Counted from the first letter of the stretch, positions 1 to 11,290 are shown. The stretch is 61,190 bases of DNA from Calycina herbarum (GCA_001414485.1 LLEY01000264.1:1-61190); one strand, 5' to 3'. Made by a program: numbers and translations. The notes: generated by a model not told the origin, from the sequence alone.

Positions 1-180
1 AGTGTCGCGCGCGCAGATCAGAAAAACTGGCTATACGTATCGCGGTTCTCGGAATCGTAAGCTTACGTACAGTTACGTAGTTGTGCAAAGTAGACTCCTC
101 TTCTCGGAAGAGACTCCTTCTACTGGTTACACCCCCGACAATACCACTGCAAACTCTTGGACTTGTAGTACAGTTACAAC

Positions 181-404
181 AACCTTGCAACCTCTCCGAA
201 TTGCAACACCCTTACAACAACCTTGCAACCTCTCCGAATTGCAACACCCTTACGACAACCTTGCAACCTCTCTGAATTGCAATACAACCTTACAACCTTG
301 CAACCTCTTCGACTTGCAATACAACCTTACAACCTTGCAACCTCTTCGACTTGCAATACAACCTTACAACCTTGCAACCTCTTCGACTTGCAATACCACC
401 CTAC
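181..404 (+). repeat. Six tandem 37-38 bp repeats
   Basis: Units start at 181, 219, 257, 294, 331 and 368. Each begins AACCTTGCAACCTCT; the first two are 38 bp and the rest 37 bp. The length change shifts the reading frame between copies. The repeats lie in the leader upstream of gag. A looser echo of the same CTTGCAACC motif recurs at 1125-1210 within gag, where it encodes Ala/Leu/Gln-rich peptides. Confidence 0.9.
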
Positions 405-626
405 TTGCAAACGCTCTTGCAACCGCTCTTGAACCCTTTGGAACGGCTATTGTGCAAAGACAATTCACCCGATTTTGATGACTCATAAGCATCAAAAGAG
501 TGACTCACACAAAAACAAAATTACGAAACAAGATTACGACGTACTATTCACCTAGTACAAGACAAGATATCATCCACCACTTCAAGCACCGATAACTTTG
601 TCGACGCCCTCGACACTTTCGATACC

Positions 627-2110
627 ATGGCACCACCACAACCACAGTGGGTTGAAGACAAGGAAGCCACAGCTTACATGAATACAAAGATAGAGGAATA
701 CGATGTTGATGGAATAGACGACGATTATCTATAGGAGATATATCTTATGGACTTTGACGAATGGCCTGAAGCCAAGTTCGTAAATACAGGAAGAAACACC
801 CTCATCAAGATGCGTAAGCTACTACGTAATAGAGGCGTGTGGGTAGAGACGGATGGACATAAGGCGATTATGTCAAAAGCACTCTATAATACGTCTCGAG
901 AACTTGCAAAGCCTAAATGGCCGATCTAGGAATTAAGAGATCAAGTATACAAATCGCAAACTCAATCACGAGAGATGGCTGCGAGATACAAGTATATTGA
1001 AGAACACCCTAACCGATTCCCTGAGCTTCTTCCAGGATACCAGAACCCTTCCAACGCCTTTGCGAACAATGCAGCAGTTGTAGCTAATATTCCTATCCCT
1101 GCAACACCACCAGCAGCTTTTGTAACCTAGAACGCTCTTGCAGATCCACTAGCAGCTTTTGCAACCTAGAATGCTATTGCAAACCAGCCAGCGGCTCTTG
1201 CAACCTACAACCAAACTGGCTATCCTAGCAACCAGAATAGCCAGATGGGCAACCCTGCTTTTGCACTCAGTAACCTTATGAAGTCATACTCGGACAAACA
1301 AAAGTATGGCAGTAAGGGAGACAACTTCAAGCTTAAGTCGAGAATATTCAAGGATATGTATAATTGTTATGGCATATCACCCTTGGCATATAACCTTGCC
1401 TTCCTAATTATGCTCAAGGGTCAGGCATTGAACCACTTTTACACCAGCGTCTTTAAGGAAGGAACAGATCAATCGTACGAAGTTCTTTCCACTGCTATCC
1501 AATCATACTTTGAGGATGAGCTATACTCAAGAGGTCAATCCTCTGAGTGGAATCGTGTCACATTCTTATAAACCAAAGCTAAGCCGGAATATTCGGAAAA
1601 GACACCTAGCCAGTACTTTGAGGAGATGCTATCTAAATTGGAAGAACTTCGCTATAGACTTCCTGAGGATATGCAAAGCAATGGATAATTAGCTAATAAG
1701 CTACTTATTACATACGAGGAAGCACCAGAATGCTGAAGTGTATACTCGACCTTACTACAAAACTCGTTACTTCAAAGCACTATTACCCTTTTAAGAAGCT
1801 CTATTCGTAATTACGAAGTAAGCTATAATGCCTCAAATGCCGAGACTTTGATAACCGATCGTCACTTCTACAAGTATAACAATTCCAGCAGTTCTTATAG
1901 CTAGCAACACCAGAACTCTAGGAAGAGCAATAAGTGTTACATATGTGGAAAGGAAGGCCACCGATCCTGGAACTATACTTAAGAAGAGTAGGATCGTTAC
2001 TTTGCTAAATAGCAAAAGAGTAATAGAGGCAGCTTCTATGAAAAGGATAGTGGTTTTATTAAGAAGATCTACTGTACTTATATTGCTAATGTTGAACGTA
2101 TAGAAGAGGA
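627..2110 (+). pseudogene. Copia gag polyprotein relic with defective zinc knuckle
   Basis: One frame can be followed from an ATG at 627 through a long capsid-like region (clearest at 1245-1571) to a CCHC zinc knuckle at about 1935-1976, interrupted by several TAG/TAA/TGA codons. The knuckle reads Cys-x2-Cys-x4-His-x4-Tyr: the last ligand, normally Cys (TGT), is TAT at 1974-1976, as expected from RIP on the opposite strand. In this superfamily gag packages the element RNA into particles. The premature stops and the lost ligand make this copy non-functional. The 5' half of gag is much cleaner than the pol region that follows. Confidence 0.8.
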
Positions 2111-2769
2111 AGATATATCTAAAACACTCTAGACGATTGTAATAGATTATATAAGTGATTCTAATAGAGAAGTTATCTACTACTTAATTACTTCTGTTAG
2201 ATATATTAATAATTCGAGCGCCTAGACCCTTACTACTAGTTTAATAAACTTGGTATAAAATCACGCTTTTAGTAGATTTATTCCACTGCCAATTCTAGAT
2301 ACTACGTCCTATAAATTTATAGAAGAAGTGTTTATATCTATAGCTAAGAAGTATATACGAGATTACTTCTTTGGAGTTATAATCGATACCGGCGTAGAAG
2401 GGAAGTTAAGTATAGGATATAAGTAATACCTGGCGTATGCTAAACACGTCTAGAATATCCCTATTAACGAAAGCACTAAAGGCTAGATTAGTATACAATT
2501 TGGTAAAGGTTATACTGCTTTCTTAGGATCGATTATAATTAGTATACCGATTAGCTATGCGGAATTCTATATTATATATTTAGATATACTATTTATTATA
2601 TGTATTAACGATATAGACCGTTTATACGTCTTGTTTAATAACCTCTAGAACGTCCTTGTTTAAGAAGACGGAAAGGGTTAGAAAGTAGAACGTTTTAGAA
2701 TTATATAACGATTTAGACACCCCTTTCTACTCTGGAATAAGGCTGTATATAACCTTGTATAAGAATCCC

Positions 2770-5480
2770 TATATTACCTTACGAATGTCGATATTAGGCG
2801 CCTCTATAAGCGCTTTAGTTACCTATCTATACCACGCTTACAGCGTGTACTCGAGCATGCTATGTTACGGACCTGGCCACCGCCGAGCACGTGACTCGCG
2901 TACGGCTGCTCGCCGGCGTCCGCAAAGCCTGCCATTCCTAGCCTGGCCTAGAACCATTCCTACCTAGGCCAGGAACCATTTCTACAAACGGATCGACATT
3001 CCTATAACTTATCGATTCCTTAGCTATCTCTATATTATAGGACCTCTAGAAGTCTCCTCTTTCCTTCTCTTCTCTTCTGTAGCTTTAGATCTTTAATTAA
3101 ACTACCTCTTACTTCTCTGATTATCCGCTACACCTGTGTATGCTACAGGTAAGGATAACTACTAGAGAGCTAGCAGATTGGGTTTGTCACATGCTAGTTA
3201 CAACGTCGAGTAAGGCATTCTATAATATCTTACTAAATACTATAAGTATTACTAAAAGCACGGAAAGTTATCTAGTCGATTTAAATTTATACTTTATAAC
3301 GATATTAAGTTTAATTATAATATAATTATAGATATCTTCTTTTTAGAAGGAAAGCTAGTATTATATATTATAGACTAAGGAACTCGATATTAATCTAGAG
3401 ACTTCCTACTAGATATAAGTATAAAGAGTACTTAAGAGACCTTTTAAAAGTGCTAGATTAATACTTATCTAGGACCTCCTGATTATATTACTATAGACGC
3501 TGGAAAGAACTTTATTATAAAGGAATTTAAGAGGTACGCTAATTTAATAGGAATTAAAGTTAAAACCGTACTAGTCGAGGTATATAATTCTATTAGAATA
3601 GTAGAACGATACTATAGACTGATTCGCTATATTTACTTAATTATCTAGGAATAACAACCTAGCCTCGTAAAGGCCTCTGCTCTCTAAATAGCTTTTAAAG
3701 CTATTAACGACATAGTAGGACCTGATGGTTTAGTATCTACTTTACTCGTATATAGCGCCTATCCTAGAATAGCTGAAAGTAATGCCCTCTTACGATTAAT
3801 ATCTTAGAGATCCGATACCTATATAAAGACTACTAAGGAAGCACGTAAATTACTTATAAAGCGTTAAATTACAGATGCTCTTAATACCTGGAATAGTCTG
3901 TTACCTAGTAGAATCAAGGATTTACTACTAAATACGGATATACTCGTTTAGCGTGAGTACTAAAAGTCTTAGACCGGTCTCTTTTCGCTATAAGGAATCG
4001 AAAATAAAGACTATATTATATTACTACTAAGTGGTCCTATAAGATTTAGATCTACGGTAGTAAAGCTATACTTCGAAGAAGTCTTTAAAGACTCTAGAAT
4101 AGTACCAGCGGTTAGAGATATTTCTAGAACGACACCGTCGTTTAGGATAATACTACAATCCTATAGAGATAGAATAGACGATAGAACTAAGCCTTAAGAG
4201 GAGCCTTAATCTCGCCTACAAACTCGATACTAACTTCACCAGTCGCAAGTCTAATAATAAGATAACCTTACTAATCCTCTAGAATCGATAATAGAACTAG
4301 TCTAGAAGCGTAGGCAAGGAAGACTACGAAAGCACCTAAGACTACTAAATAAGCTTTTCGAGACCTTATTCTAAGAGATAGATGCTTTTATCGATAATAC
4401 TAAGGACTACGTTACTATCGAGGATATCGAGACTTTCCTTTCGTCTATTAAGGAAGAACACGATATTAAAGTATTTATAGCTAATAATAGCATAATATAC
4501 GTCGAGTTATAATAGAAGGAAGTTAATAGACTAACTAATTAAGGCGTCTTTAAGATTGTTACCTAGGATAACCTGCCTCTTAACACTAGAATCTTTAGAT
4601 TACAGTTCGTAGATAATATTAAATTTAAGAGTATAGCACTTACTTTTATAAAGTCAAGACTAGTTATCTAGGTATATAATAATGATAGAAAGTCCTTAGT
4701 CCTTACCTAGGCCCCTATAATCTAAAGAGTAAGCTAAAGAATTATCCTTGTACTTATAGTAGTATACCCGGATTTACGAGTTTATATTCGGGATATTATA
4801 TAAGTATATACCTAGTTACTTACGGAACTAAATCGAAAGTTCTTTATACGCCTACTAAAGGGATATCTATAGTAGGAGGATGTGTTCTTTGAAGCTATTA
4901 AGCTATTATATAGTATTCTAGAAGCTGGAAACCACTGGTTTACAACGTACTATAAACACTATACTACGAAGCTTATAATAGAACAATCCACTTTCGACCC
5001 CTGTCTTTTATACACTAAACGATCAGATAGACCTTTTAGAGTAGTAGGACTTCAAACTAACGATACTCTTATACTTGTAAACGATGCTTTTACAGCTAAG
5101 GAAGAAAGTGCTATTAAGGAAGCTAGATTTATATTAAAGGATAGATAAGAACTTACTATTACCTATCTAATCCAGTTTAATAGAGGGCTAATTAGTAAGT
5201 ATACGGATGGCTTATTTACGCTTACCTAGGATTATGCAAAGCACTTGAAATTAGTATAAAAGGTGCTAGCGGAGATATCTAATACCAAAGGCACTTCCTA
5301 TACAGTATCCACCAAGGATTAATATGTTGCTTAGCGTGCTCGTGGAGCATATTTAGCAACAGTGTCCTAGCTAGAAGCAGCATTCGATTTGTTATATGCT
5401 GCCTAGACAACCGATCTATAAGAAGTCGATATTGGCCTTCTTAATAAGCGAATTCAATAGCAAATCGACAATGCTATAAG
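2770..5480 (+). pseudogene. Copia pol relic: integrase and reverse transcriptase
   Basis: The GAG-pre-integrase signature (R-L-x-K-R-F near 2800) is followed by a GC-rich interruption. A degenerate HHCC zinc finger lies at about 3236-3296 with both Cys codons turned to Tyr. The integrase core includes an Asp-x-Gly segment at about 3495. Reverse transcriptase similarity runs from about 4,400 to 5,150. The catalytic box, normally V/L-D-D, reads LVND near 5,080, so one catalytic Asp has become Asn. Dozens of TAG/TAA codons replace Gln codons. The stretch is strongly A+T rich and rich in TpA. Confidence 0.8.
2868..3000. other. GC-rich island inside the RIPed pol region
   Basis: About 130 bp of GC-rich, apparently unmutated DNA sits between the GAG-pre-integrase motif and the integrase zinc finger. 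It contains a perfect 10-bp inverted repeat (CCTGGCCTAG at 2942-2951 and CTAGGCCAGG at 2964-2973) with a 12-bp loop. Copia reading-frame similarity is lost across it and returns by about 3,236. It may be a later insertion or a replaced segment; I do not recognise its source. Confidence 0.45.
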
Positions 5481-5499
5481 AGGGCTTAAATACGTCAAA

Positions 5500-6027
5500 T
5501 TGGACCAAAACTCGCTTAAATTATACGCCTTTACAGATGGCTCTTTTGCGAACAACAAGGACTTATCGTCACAAATTGGGTACGTTATAGTACTTGTAGA
5601 CAAGGACGATAATGCTAATATTTTACATTGGTCTTCTACCAAGTGCAAAAGAGTTACTCGTAGCGTTTTAGCCTTAGAATTATATATAATAAGCTCCGGA
5701 TTTGATACTACCGCTTCTATCAAATCAACCTTAGAAAGCATCTTAGGCTTTAAGGTCCCGCTTGTTGTATGTACCGATTCGAAGTCTATTTACGAATGTA
5801 TAGCCAAATTAGGCACCACTAAGGAGAAGCGCTTAATGATTGACGTCATGTACTTGCGAGAAGCATATAAGTTAAGAGAGATCGACGAAATTAAGTGGAT
5901 CGATCGCAAGAGTAATCCAGCGGATGCTATGACTAAGAAGGATTGTTGTAACTCCCTACAAAAGCTAATCGATACTAATAAGCTGGATATTAAGCTTATG
6001 GAATGGGTAGAACGGAATAAGGGATAA
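5500..6027 (+). pseudogene. Copia RNase H domain, open frame
   Basis: An uninterrupted 175-codon frame with the Ty1/copia RNase H pattern: an Asp in FTDGSFAN, a Glu in LALELY, an Asp in VCTDSKS, and the C-terminal KSNPADAMTK block that normally precedes the end of pol. It is the only pol domain with no stop codons and its base composition is close to normal, unlike the DNA just upstream. Because the upstream polyprotein is broken it is annotated as a fragment, not as an independent gene. Confidence 0.85.
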
Positions 6028-6302
6028 TGAGACCTCTGAATAGGACGCTCTCATTGGTCGAGGACATGGAATAGAGGGCTATGATTGGCTAGACGAGATG
6101 AGAGATTTTGATGATTTTTAGGCAGTAACTTCCACCGTTTTGAAGAAGTGCCAGTGTCGGTATAATCAGAGTGAATAGCACTCCACGTGACCTTCTCGCT
6201 TAAGGTCTATTTAAGTAGACAGAGCAGCTTACTTTGCTCTGTATGCACGAACGATAATATACTCTTTTTGTATCATGCTATTGGCCACCAAGTCATACCA
6301 AC
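6028..6302 (+). repeat. Probable 3' LTR of the copia element
   Basis: It directly follows the end of pol and a short purine-rich stretch (AAGGGATAA), and starts with TGAG. It contains a TATTTAA promoter-like box near 6,207 and an AGAGCAGC/TTTGCTCTG-rich stretch typical of an LTR R region, and probably ends near the CCA at 6,302. The second LTR is not in the window, so the limits cannot be confirmed by comparison. Confidence 0.45.
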
Positions 6303-6820
6303 AAGAAGAAAGCAAAAACAAAAGCGCAATCCAAAAAAAAGAGAAGCAAGAAAAGTAAGAAAACGGGAGAAAAATTCCGAAGAAAAAAAAAAGGCTTTTA
6401 TTATTAATTATTAAGTAATTAATCCATCTATCTCTATCCTTCTAACCAGTCTAAACTTTTCTCTAAATCCCAAGATACTCCAAAGACAAGAAAAGTCAAA
6501 GCGACCCATTCGAATCTCTCACCCACCAGCCAAAACCCTATCCATCAGTCAGAATCCTCCGCAAGGAAAACCCTCAAAAATGAAACATTAATTATCCCAG
6601 AAAAAAAACAAGCACACAACCAACGCCCCCTCCAAAGTCCCGAAAACAGCCGTCTAACATTGATGTCGATGATAGGGCAAGTCGCAAAAAGATCAGTTCA
6701 CGCTTTAATTCCCGTGGTTTGTGAGAAGGTGGTTTCGAAATTTCGGAAAGAGTTGCAGGAAGAGGGTGTTCTGGGGAAAGAAAGTATGACTTGGTGGTGA
6801 GGGGCGACGAAGTGAGTACT
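6303..6820. other. Intergenic, no gene seen
   Basis: A-rich low-complexity DNA (about 6,300-6,420) is followed by ordinary sequence leading to the 3' end of the minus-strand Thr-rich gene. It probably contains that gene's 3' UTR. No coding region is supported. Confidence 0.6.
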
Positions 6821-8987
6821 TTAGGCAACAGTTCGCTTGGCGACTGGTGCGGTTGCGGCAGTAGTCGTTGTGGTAGTAGTCGTTGTGGTAGTGCTTCTTG
6901 AAGTAGTGCTGCTGGTAGTAGACGTGCTGCTTGAAGAAGAAGTGCTGGTAGTAGTAGTAGTAGGAGTCGTGGAAGACGTACTGCAATAAATTAGCCGATG
7001 TTTTAGTCGTCGGATAAGGAACCGAGAGCAGGGAGTAAGAATACAACTCTTAGCTCAAAAAACAAAGAAAATTTGCTTACGTGGTAGTAGTAGTAGTAGT
7101 AGTAGTAGTAGAAGGAGTCGTGGAAGACGTGCTGCAATAAATTAGCCGATGTTTTGGTCGTTGGATGAGGAGCCGAGAGCAGGGAGTAAGAATACAACTC
7201 TTAGCTTAAAAAACAAAGAAAATTTGCTTACGTAGTAGTAGTAGTAGTAGAAGGAGTTGTAGTAGACGTACTACAATAAATTAGCCGATGTTTTGGTCGT
7301 TGGATGAGGAGCCGAGAGCAGGGAGTAATAATGCAACTCTTAGCTCAAAAAACAAAGGAAATTTGCTTACGTGGTAGTAGTGGTAGTAGAAGGAGTCGTG
7401 GAAGACGTACTGCAATAAATTAGCCGATGTTTTGGTCGTAGAACCAGGGGGAGAGTGGAGCTAGTAAGGAGGAAACTTGCGCCCCAATTCTAATAATCGG
7501 AGCTCAAAAAAGGGAAGATTCTCTTACGTGGAAGTGGTGGAAGTGGTGGAAGTGGTGGAAGGAGTTGTGGTGGTAGACTGAGTCTGTAAAATGTGTTAGA
7601 TAAGAGACGTTATCGAAAGATAACTAGAGAGTTTTCTTACGGTTAAAGTGGCGATTGGGTCCTGAGTGATAAGCTGGGCCTACAAATTGTGTTAGATAAG
7701 AGAATTTATCGAAAGATACTGAAGAGTTTTCTTACGGTGGTGGTAGTGGTGGAAGTGGTGGAAGTGGTGGAAGGAGTTGTGGTGGTAGACTGGGTTTGCA
7801 AAATGTGTTAGATAAGAGAATTTATCGAAAGATACTAAAGAGTTTTCTTACAGTGGAAGTGTTGATTGCGTCCTGAGTGTTAAACAGGTCCTACAAAATG
7901 TGTTAAATAAGAGAATTTATCGAAAGATACTGAAGAGTTTTCTTACGGTGGTAGTCGTGGTAGTCATGGAAGGAGTTGTGGTAGTAGTCGTGGTAGTAGT
8001 TGTGGTAGTAGTCGTGGTAGTCGTGGAAGGAGTTGTGGTAGTAGACTCGGTCTGCAAAATGTGTTAGATGAGAGAATTTATCGAAAGATACTAAAGAGCT
8101 TTCTTACGGTGGTGGTAGTCGTGGAAGGAGTTGTGGTGGTAGACTGGGTTTGCAAAATGTGTTAGATAAGAGAATTTATCGAAAGATACTAAAGATTTTT
8201 CTTACAGTGGAAGTGTTGATTGCGTCCTGGGTGTTAAACTGGTCCTACAAAATGTGTTAGATGAGAGAATTCATCGAAAGATACTAAAGAGTTTTCTTAC
8301 GTTGGTGGAAGTGGTGGAAGTGTTGATTGCGTCCTGAGTGTTAAACTGGTCCTACAAAATGTGTTAGATGATAGAATTTATCGAAAGATACTAAAGAGTT
8401 TTCTTACGTTGGTGGAAGTCGTGGTTGGGGTTTGAGTGACAGTTCTGTAGGATCTCGGAGTCAGTATATTTCTCTGGGGATATTTGAGGAGTAGAAGGAG
8501 TAAGCGAAAGTTTGTGAGGAATGTCTCAGCTTTGGGATCTATCCAAAGGAAAAATTTACTCACATTGGCTGAACAATGGTGATTGGCTCGACAATGGTGA
8601 TGGTGTCCTCAGGCTTATAGTTGCCAGGTGGAGGTCGGTTGCTATTGAAGATTTGTTAGTATTATATTAATTGGAATCCAAGAAGATAACTTACTAGCCC
8701 TTGTGGCCGTTATAGTGATGATCCCCCTTGTGGCCGCCATGCTTGCCGTGCTTTGCTCTGTAGTGTCCTCCGGCACGGGCATTCAAGTCGCGGTAGTAAT
8801 TTTCGCCGGAGTACTTCTTGTCCTCAGAGGAATCGCCGGAGTACTTCTTGTCGCCATGGTACTTTTCGCCAGAGTACTCATCACCGCCATTGTAGTAACC
8901 TGGTGCCTTAGCATCGGCTGCTGGGAGAGCGGCGGCTTGAGCACAAGCGACGAGGAAAGCCGCGGCCCAAATTTTATTGAACTGCAT
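6821..8987 (-). CDS. Secreted Thr/Ser-rich mucin-like protein built from tandem exon-intron units
   Basis: Exons, 5' to 3' on the minus strand: 8987-8695, 8641-8564, 8444-8408, 8351-8301, 8244-8206, 8143-8108, 8051-7947, 7890-7852, 7789-7736, 7679-7641, 7583-7528, 7409-7371, 7270-7232, 7131-7081, 6980-6821. They total 1,116 nt, giving 371 residues with no internal stop, and every junction keeps phase. The N terminus is a signal peptide (MQFNKIWAAAFLVACAQAAA), followed by Tyr/Gly/Lys-rich YSGE/YSGD repeats and a His/Gly/Lys-rich stretch. Exons 3-15 encode Thr/Ser/Pro-rich peptides of three repeated kinds: DQFNTQDAINTST, STTTTPSTT and TSSTTPSTTT. The protein ends in AKRTVA with no GPI-anchor tail. 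Introns 3-10 (56-62 bp) are near copies of one another, as are introns 11-14 (100-118 bp). A heavily O-glycosylated secreted or wall protein is inferred; I do not recognise the family. Confidence 0.85.
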
Positions 8988-9060
8988 ATTGAAGGAGGTG
9001 GTTGTTGTGTTTTTGTTGTTGTTGTTAAAAAGAAATTAAGATGTAATGAGATGCTGTGTG
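8988..9060 (-). promoter_or_regulatory. CAA-rich 5' leader of the Thr-rich gene
   Basis: On the minus strand, the DNA just before the ATG is rich in CAA and ACA repeats (about 8,990-9,035), with no upstream ATG next to the start. Such unstructured leaders are common in strongly expressed fungal genes; strong expression is an inference. Confidence 0.4.
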
Positions 9061-11101
9061 TTGATGAGAAAAGAAATTGGGACGAAAGTTGGTCCTTAAG
9101 TATCTTTTCGGAGATAACAATTTTTGGTTGAAAGAGACCTGCTATAGAGCATTTGGAGTATCCTGAGAATGCTGAGACTCAGCTCCTCTGTGTTCACCTC
9201 ACTTCTTCTCACATATTCCCTACGAGAAATCTGAGCTGAGCAATAGCCACACTGTATGAATCCTTTGCTACAGCGCCAGCGAGAGCATCATGGACTACAA
9301 GCACAACCCACAAACATAGACTCCTCAATGGCCGTCAGCCGTACCTTAGTTCCCAAGCCGCTGTTTGCCGCTGGAACGAGGCCAAATACGGTCAAGTTCA
9401 CCCCATCAACGTACTAAAATTGTACACTAATGCATTTTTTGACGAGTGCTAACAACGTCAGTTGTAAGGTCCGAGGTTTTTCCAGCTCATACGACATTAT
9501 GTGGCCCAGAATCACAGCAAATCCACAAACAATGCTTTGTGCAAAGTGCTGGAAACCTCAGTTGTAAAACCCGATGCTTTTCCGACGCGTATAACTTTAG
9601 TCTGTGGCCGAGAACCAAATACAAGATGGCGTGACTCCAAGTCCACGCTCGAAATGCTCGAATAGGGAATTTAAGATCTTTCCATGACCAAAAAATGACA
9701 TTATACAGTGGGGAGCCCCCGTATGAGAAATCCACAGCATTCGACGTTGAGTTCCCAAACCCAATTCTCCTTTCTCTCTCGCTCCAAGTTGAAGCTGAGA
9801 CTTGATCAAACGGAGAGCTCCGGCATTCTGTCATACTGACGACGTAGAAACTCGGTCCAAGAAAGCTGAGAGTGCTGAATGGCAAGTAAAAGTATGTTTC
9901 TCTCTTGGAACCTTGGGGAGTTCCAAAAATCATGGAAGAAAGTGATAATTTCTGGAACCGTCTAGCCATCTTCCCCCATCAGCTTGAACCCAGTATACTC
10001 TTGGAGAAGACCCTCTGAGGTGACCCTCTGAAGTGGTTAGGTTATCTCATTTCCTTAGGTGCATGGATATGAAATCAGAGCTCACGAGAAATACCCACCT
10101 AGTATTCTAAATACAAGCAGTATGAACCTCAAAACACAACCTTCCCTCAGCTCTCATTCAGCTCACACTCAACGACACACGGAGGCAAATATAGCTTAGA
10201 AGGAAGTTGTGTGATAACCGCTGAAAGGGATGAATTAGTAAATTCAGCCCCAAAAGAAGGATATCACCCAACTAGAAAAATCCCGCGCCTTCTCCCTCAG
10301 TATCTACTTCAGCCCAGGAATTAATAGATAGCTGAGGCAAACTAAACATCCCATACCTGAAAGAATGCTTCGTAAATGTATAGAGAAAAACGTCGAGTTT
10401 ATCCCTGACTTTCAGCTCTTGCTCATACCATCTCCTTCGTTCAGCAACACCATGTATCAAAAAACATCTCGCCACTCGAGTGTAAAGCTAATAAGTTGCT
10501 CAAGCAAACAACGGCTTTTCCAATCCCAATACAGCAAGTAGAAGCACAAGTGTAGACTAAGTCGGCTGAATCATCACTAGATACCTCAGCGCCGACCTTA
10601 GCCACCTAAACGTCTCTGTGGTCTGCCCACACTTTCTTCCCTCACCACCAAAGTAAACCACTGAACGTTTCTCTCCCCTCGTCTCCTCCGAGCGCTACGA
10701 AGGAAGTTATGAGTTGAAGCAGTGCAGCGATACTCGTGACGCAATCTGGTCCAGACTCTGCCTCCCAAGCACGACACTCCCTTGTTGAAAAATCGTCAAG
10801 CACAAACAAATTCTTCATCGAGGCAGAAGCAAGGAGAGGATGAGAAATTCGTGCTAGCAAAATCATAGTCCAGCGAGTTGTGACATGCTTGACACAGCTC
10901 CCTCCTTCATAGGTGTGTTCTGCTTGAGAGAGAAGGAACGACCTTGCGACCCAATCCGGACCAGCCTACTATAATCCCCCCGGGGATTGAATGTTCAGTC
11001 GCATCTTGAACTCTCTTCCTCTCCAAGTCTTCATCAGGGGATTTCCAACTGCGATTGCCAACGACGGCAGAGAACGCGGACGCTGTCAAAAGCAATCCAG
11101 T

Positions 11102-11290
11102 CTTGTTGCCCTGTAAAATGCCCTGAACCCTTCTGATTCGTGGCGCGTTCCGTAGGATCAGAGCGCCAACGCCCTGGAGTACAGTGCCAAGCGAACCTGT
11201 AAAACGCCAGAAAAGCCCTAAAATACAGGGAGTGCCCGCTAAGATACAGCGTTGGCGCCAAAGTGTTCAGGGTCCTTTACAGGGCAACAA
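11102..11290. repeat. Fold-back (inverted repeat) element
   Basis: Arms at 11102-11132 and 11260-11290 are 31-bp inverted repeats sharing CTTGTTGCCCTGTAAA and CCCTGAAC, with a few mismatches. A second inner pair follows (GCGCCAACGC near 11163 and GCGTTGGCGC near 11249). The size and nested symmetry suggest a small non-autonomous element or a structured RNA. No target-site duplication was recognised. Confidence 0.5.

Larger units (their letters stand above)
1..6302 (+). mobile_element. Decayed Ty1/copia LTR retrotransposon, 5' end outside window
   Basis: A plus-strand copia element with its domains in the expected order: gag with a zinc knuckle (627-2110), GAG-pre-integrase motif (about 2780-2860), integrase (about 3236-3700), reverse transcriptase (about 4400-5150), RNase H (5500-6027), then a probable 3' LTR. 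Reading frames are interrupted by TAG and TAA at positions that should be Gln (CAG, CAA) or Trp. Cys codons have become TAT. Both changes fit CpA-to-TpA RIP on one or the other strand. Damage is heaviest from about 1,700 to 5,400 and light at both ends. No 5' LTR is visible, so the element probably starts before the window. It cannot be autonomous as it stands. Confidence 0.9.

Noticed and set aside
181..404. CRISPR-like array
   Set aside because: The repeats are contiguous without spacers and lie in a eukaryotic retrotransposon.
6592..7197. Tyr/His-rich minus-strand frames around the triplet repeats
   Set aside because: They are the wrong frame of (ACT)n repeats and read through the introns; the spliced Thr frame is continuous across all exons.
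8703..9131. 142-codon plus-strand frame over the 5' exon of the Thr-rich gene
   Set aside because: It is the antisense shadow of exon 1; the minus strand has a signal peptide, clean splice sites and a complete frame.
9487..9969. 160-codon minus-strand frame
   Set aside because: No motif, no splice context and no recognisable family; it may overlap an imperfect repeat. Not enough support for a gene.
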